A stretch of 16,087 nt of DNA. Origin: an uncultured Clostridia bacterium. Its GTDB lineage: Bacteria; Bacillota; Clostridia; Christensenellales; CAG-917. The notes beneath the pieces are model-generated. The model had not been told where the DNA came from. It made no database searches and saw only the letters and a program-made list of their open reading frames with translations. Made by a program: the position numbers and the translations under genes. The stretch spans positions 1-16,087 of the forward strand of contig CAMGKS010000013.1 in the NCBI GenBank assembly GCA_946056785.1. Direction: 5' to 3'. This document shows, in pieces, positions 14,473 through 16,087 of the stretch. Within the stretch, counting starts at the first letter, position 1. Each line of letters opens with the position of its first letter.

Positions 14473-15900
14473 TTAAAACAGACGTTTGTCAAGCCATTTA
14501 AACACGCCTTTTGACGAAAAGTAATTAAATTGAAACGCCGGGTCGAAATGGTCGCCGTTTGTTATTATCAATACGTTTTCCGAATCGGCACTGAGTCCGC
14601 ACGTTCCGGAGTAGAGTAGAACGGTGTTGTCCCCTTGTTTTTGAGTTTCCGTGCCAATCATTACTGCGTCCTTATAAATCGGCTTGCCTTCGGAATCTAA
14701 CGGAGCTTCATAGCAAACGGTGTCTTGAGTGTCATAGCCTATTGCGGTTACGTAAAGCGTATCGACTTTTAACGAGCTGTCAAGATTGTTCCAATAACTT
14801 TCAAGGCGTTTTACTGCGTCTCTGAGTTCGCCCGGATTTCCATCGGAATCTACCGTATATGCCCACGGTCTCGATTTGTAAAATTCAAGAATTTCATCGC
14901 CGTCGGTTATGTATTCGCCGTTGATTTTTATAAAGCCGGTTACGCTTTTCGTATCAAGGTAATCCCACTTCATAGTATATTGCGGAGTATCGATAAGCTG
15001 TTTGGAAGGCAAAAGTTCGATAAGCGTATCGAAATTAAACATAGGCATAAAGCGGTTTAAACAGATATTCTTAAATTTAGTATAGATTGCGTTTCTGTCC
15101 GAACCTGAGACTTTGAGCATGTTTTTTAAATACGTATCGATGAGTCCGTTGTTCATATCTTTCAACACGTTTACCAATGAATCGATCATTCCTTCACGGT
15201 CTTCGATAATGCTGAGTGCGGAAATTGCCCCATAGAAAGGCGTATCCAAAGAAACGAAACCTTTTACTTTGTTAAGATTGCTTTCGCTTCTTGCAACGTA
15301 GCAACTTGCAAGCTGCCCGCCCATTGAGTGAGAAACGAAATATACGTTTTTGTAGCCGTTTTTATTTATAAAATTTTCAAGGAGACGCGCGTTAGTTTCA
15401 TTGCTTATTCGCCAATCGTAATTGAACATTTTTATCTGAGCGACGTCGCCGTATCGGTGTTGTAATGCGTCGTATAATTGTTTGCAGTTTCCTAACGCTC
15501 CGTAATAAAGTCTTGAAGGATTGTTAAATGATTCGTCTGCGGGTACAAGCGAATCGTATAAAGGCACTCCATTGCTATCCATTGCCATTAGTGCCGTCAT
15601 AGATTTCGGGTCGTTGTTCACTATGGCTTTAACGACGTTCAGAGCGTCGTTTACCGTTTGGTTATCGATAGAACTTATATCGAGCGAGCCGTGATTTATG
15701 AACATATCGATGAAAATGTTTTCGCTGGTAAACGGGTCCCAAACGGGATTTCCCGTTTCGCCGTCGTATAATCCGCTTGCTAAAAGTCCCGGAAGCACTA
15801 TTATTGCTGTTTCTTCCGCCTTTGAATTGCATGCAGTAAAGCAAAGCATTGCCGTTGCAATCAAAGCTATTATTAAAATAACGCATAAAAATTTTTTCAT
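14473..15900 (-). CDS. Lipoprotein alpha/beta hydrolase, LCAT-like acyltransferase/lipase
   Basis: Predicted surface lipoprotein of 475 residues. The N-terminus has MKK, a hydrophobic stretch and a lipobox FTAC with Cys24 as the lipidated residue. The mature part starts with IIVLPGLLASGLYD, the strand and oxyanion-type loop of LCAT-family (lecithin:cholesterol acyltransferase) hydrolases, then an NYDWR segment usual in this family, and the nucleophile elbow SHSMGG with Ser192. Asp424 in GDNTV and His451 in NGDHFDP complete a plausible Ser-Asp-His triad. It probably hydrolyses or transfers acyl groups of lipids outside the cell; substrate and transferase versus lipase activity cannot be told. 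It has its own promoter, AGGGG ribosome binding site (15905-15909 on the plus strand), and a terminator shared with queH. Confidence 0.87.
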   Translation of the reverse strand: MKKFLCVILIIALIATAMLCFTACNSKAEETAIIVLPGLLASGLYDGETGNPVWDPFTSENIFIDMFINHGSLDISSIDNQTVNDALNVVKAIVNNDPKSMTALMAMDSNGVPLYDSLVPADESFNNPSRLYYGALGNCKQLYDALQHRYGDVAQIKMFNYDWRISNETNARLLENFINKNGYKNVYFVSHSMGGQLASCYVARSESNLNKVKGFVSLDTPFYGAISALSIIEDREGMIDSLVNVLKDMNNGLIDTYLKNMLKVSGSDRNAIYTKFKNICLNRFMPMFNFDTLIELLPSKQLIDTPQYTMKWDYLDTKSVTGFIKINGEYITDGDEILEFYKSRPWAYTVDSDGNPGELRDAVKRLESYWNNLDSSLKVDTLYVTAIGYDTQDTVCYEAPLDSEGKPIYKDAVMIGTETQKQGDNTVLLYSGTCGLSADSENVLIITNGDHFDPAFQFNYFSSKGVFKWLDKRLF

Positions 15901-15966
15901 AATTACCCCTAAATCGTTTCTAAACGTCTGAAAACTTACCGTTTAAATCTTGTTTAAATTTCTTAT

Positions 15967-15995
15967 ATTGTACTATTTTACTTGTAAACTTTCAA
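15967..15995 (-). promoter_or_regulatory. Promoter of the LCAT-like lipoprotein gene
   Basis: On the minus strand, TTGAAA (plus-strand 15990-15995; 5 of 6) and TACAAT (15967-15972; 5 of 6) have 17-nt spacing. The expected start is near 15960, leaving a leader of about 60 nt. That leader contains a 6-bp inverted repeat, TAACG-type arms TAAACG (15921-15926) and CGTTTA (15940-15945), with a 13-nt loop. Beyond 15995 to the window end the sequence is very AT-rich and no gene is seen. Confidence 0.65.
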
Positions 15996-16087
15996 TACAA
16001 ATATAAAGGAAATTTTTAATTTCTCAAAAATAAAGGGTTTAATAACAAAAGAGGTTTAAAAAAACGAAATTAAAAAAATAATAGATC

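Noticed and set aside
1..16087. CRISPR arrays, insertion sequences, inteins, tRNA genes or a defence system
   Set aside because: No regularly spaced repeats, transposase motifs, terminal inverted repeats, cloverleaf-like sequence or inserted domains were found; the ATPase subunits have normal lengths.

Overview
The window looks like a chromosomal segment of an anaerobic, low-to-moderate-GC Gram-positive bacterium, most likely an uncultured Clostridia-type Bacillota. This is an inference from AGGAGG-type ribosome binding sites, sigma-A-like promoters, short AT-rich intergenic gaps, TGA used as a normal stop codon, and a V/A-type ATPase operon in the Enterococcus hirae subunit order. There are no tRNA or rRNA genes, mobile elements or CRISPR arrays.

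Layout. (1) Positions 1-870: rpiB, a sugar-phosphate isomerase gene with a very good promoter, then a 201-bp intergenic stretch holding a 13-bp direct repeat and a weak promoter candidate. (2) 871-9497: nine tightly packed plus-strand genes for a rotary V/A-type ATPase, in the order peripheral-stalk G/H (NtpF), I, K, E, C, F (NtpG), A, B, D. Gaps are 0-30 nt, some genes overlap, and the E. hirae ntpH and ntpJ genes are absent. The K subunit carries every residue position that forms the Na+ site in E. hirae NtpK, so Na+ coupling is predicted. (3) 9511-12402: a SERCA/PMCA-like P-type Ca2+ ATPase, 13 nt after subunit D and probably in the same transcript. (4) 12403-12712: a 310-bp gap with several consecutive inverted repeats, a strong intrinsic terminator and then a strong promoter. 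(5) 12713-14409: a two-gene unit of a membrane-anchored PI-PLC X-domain (PLCXD-like) protein and QueH, a queuosine-tRNA enzyme, overlapping by ATGA. (6) 14410-14440: a hairpin terminator shared with the convergent gene. (7) 14473-15900, minus strand: a lipoprotein alpha/beta hydrolase of the LCAT-like type, with its own promoter at about 15967-15995.

How the parts fit: the rotary ATPase and the P-type pump form an ion-transport operon that would tie ATP to Na+ (predicted) and Ca2+ (predicted) gradients. The PI-PLC-like protein and the LCAT-like lipoprotein are both predicted to act outside the membrane on lipids or similar esters, but they are separate, convergent transcription units.

I found no clear candidate for a wholly new system. 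The points most worth following are the structured 310-bp gap, a hairpin over the stop codon of subunit B, the Na+ signature in K, and the eukaryote-like PLCXD active-site pattern.
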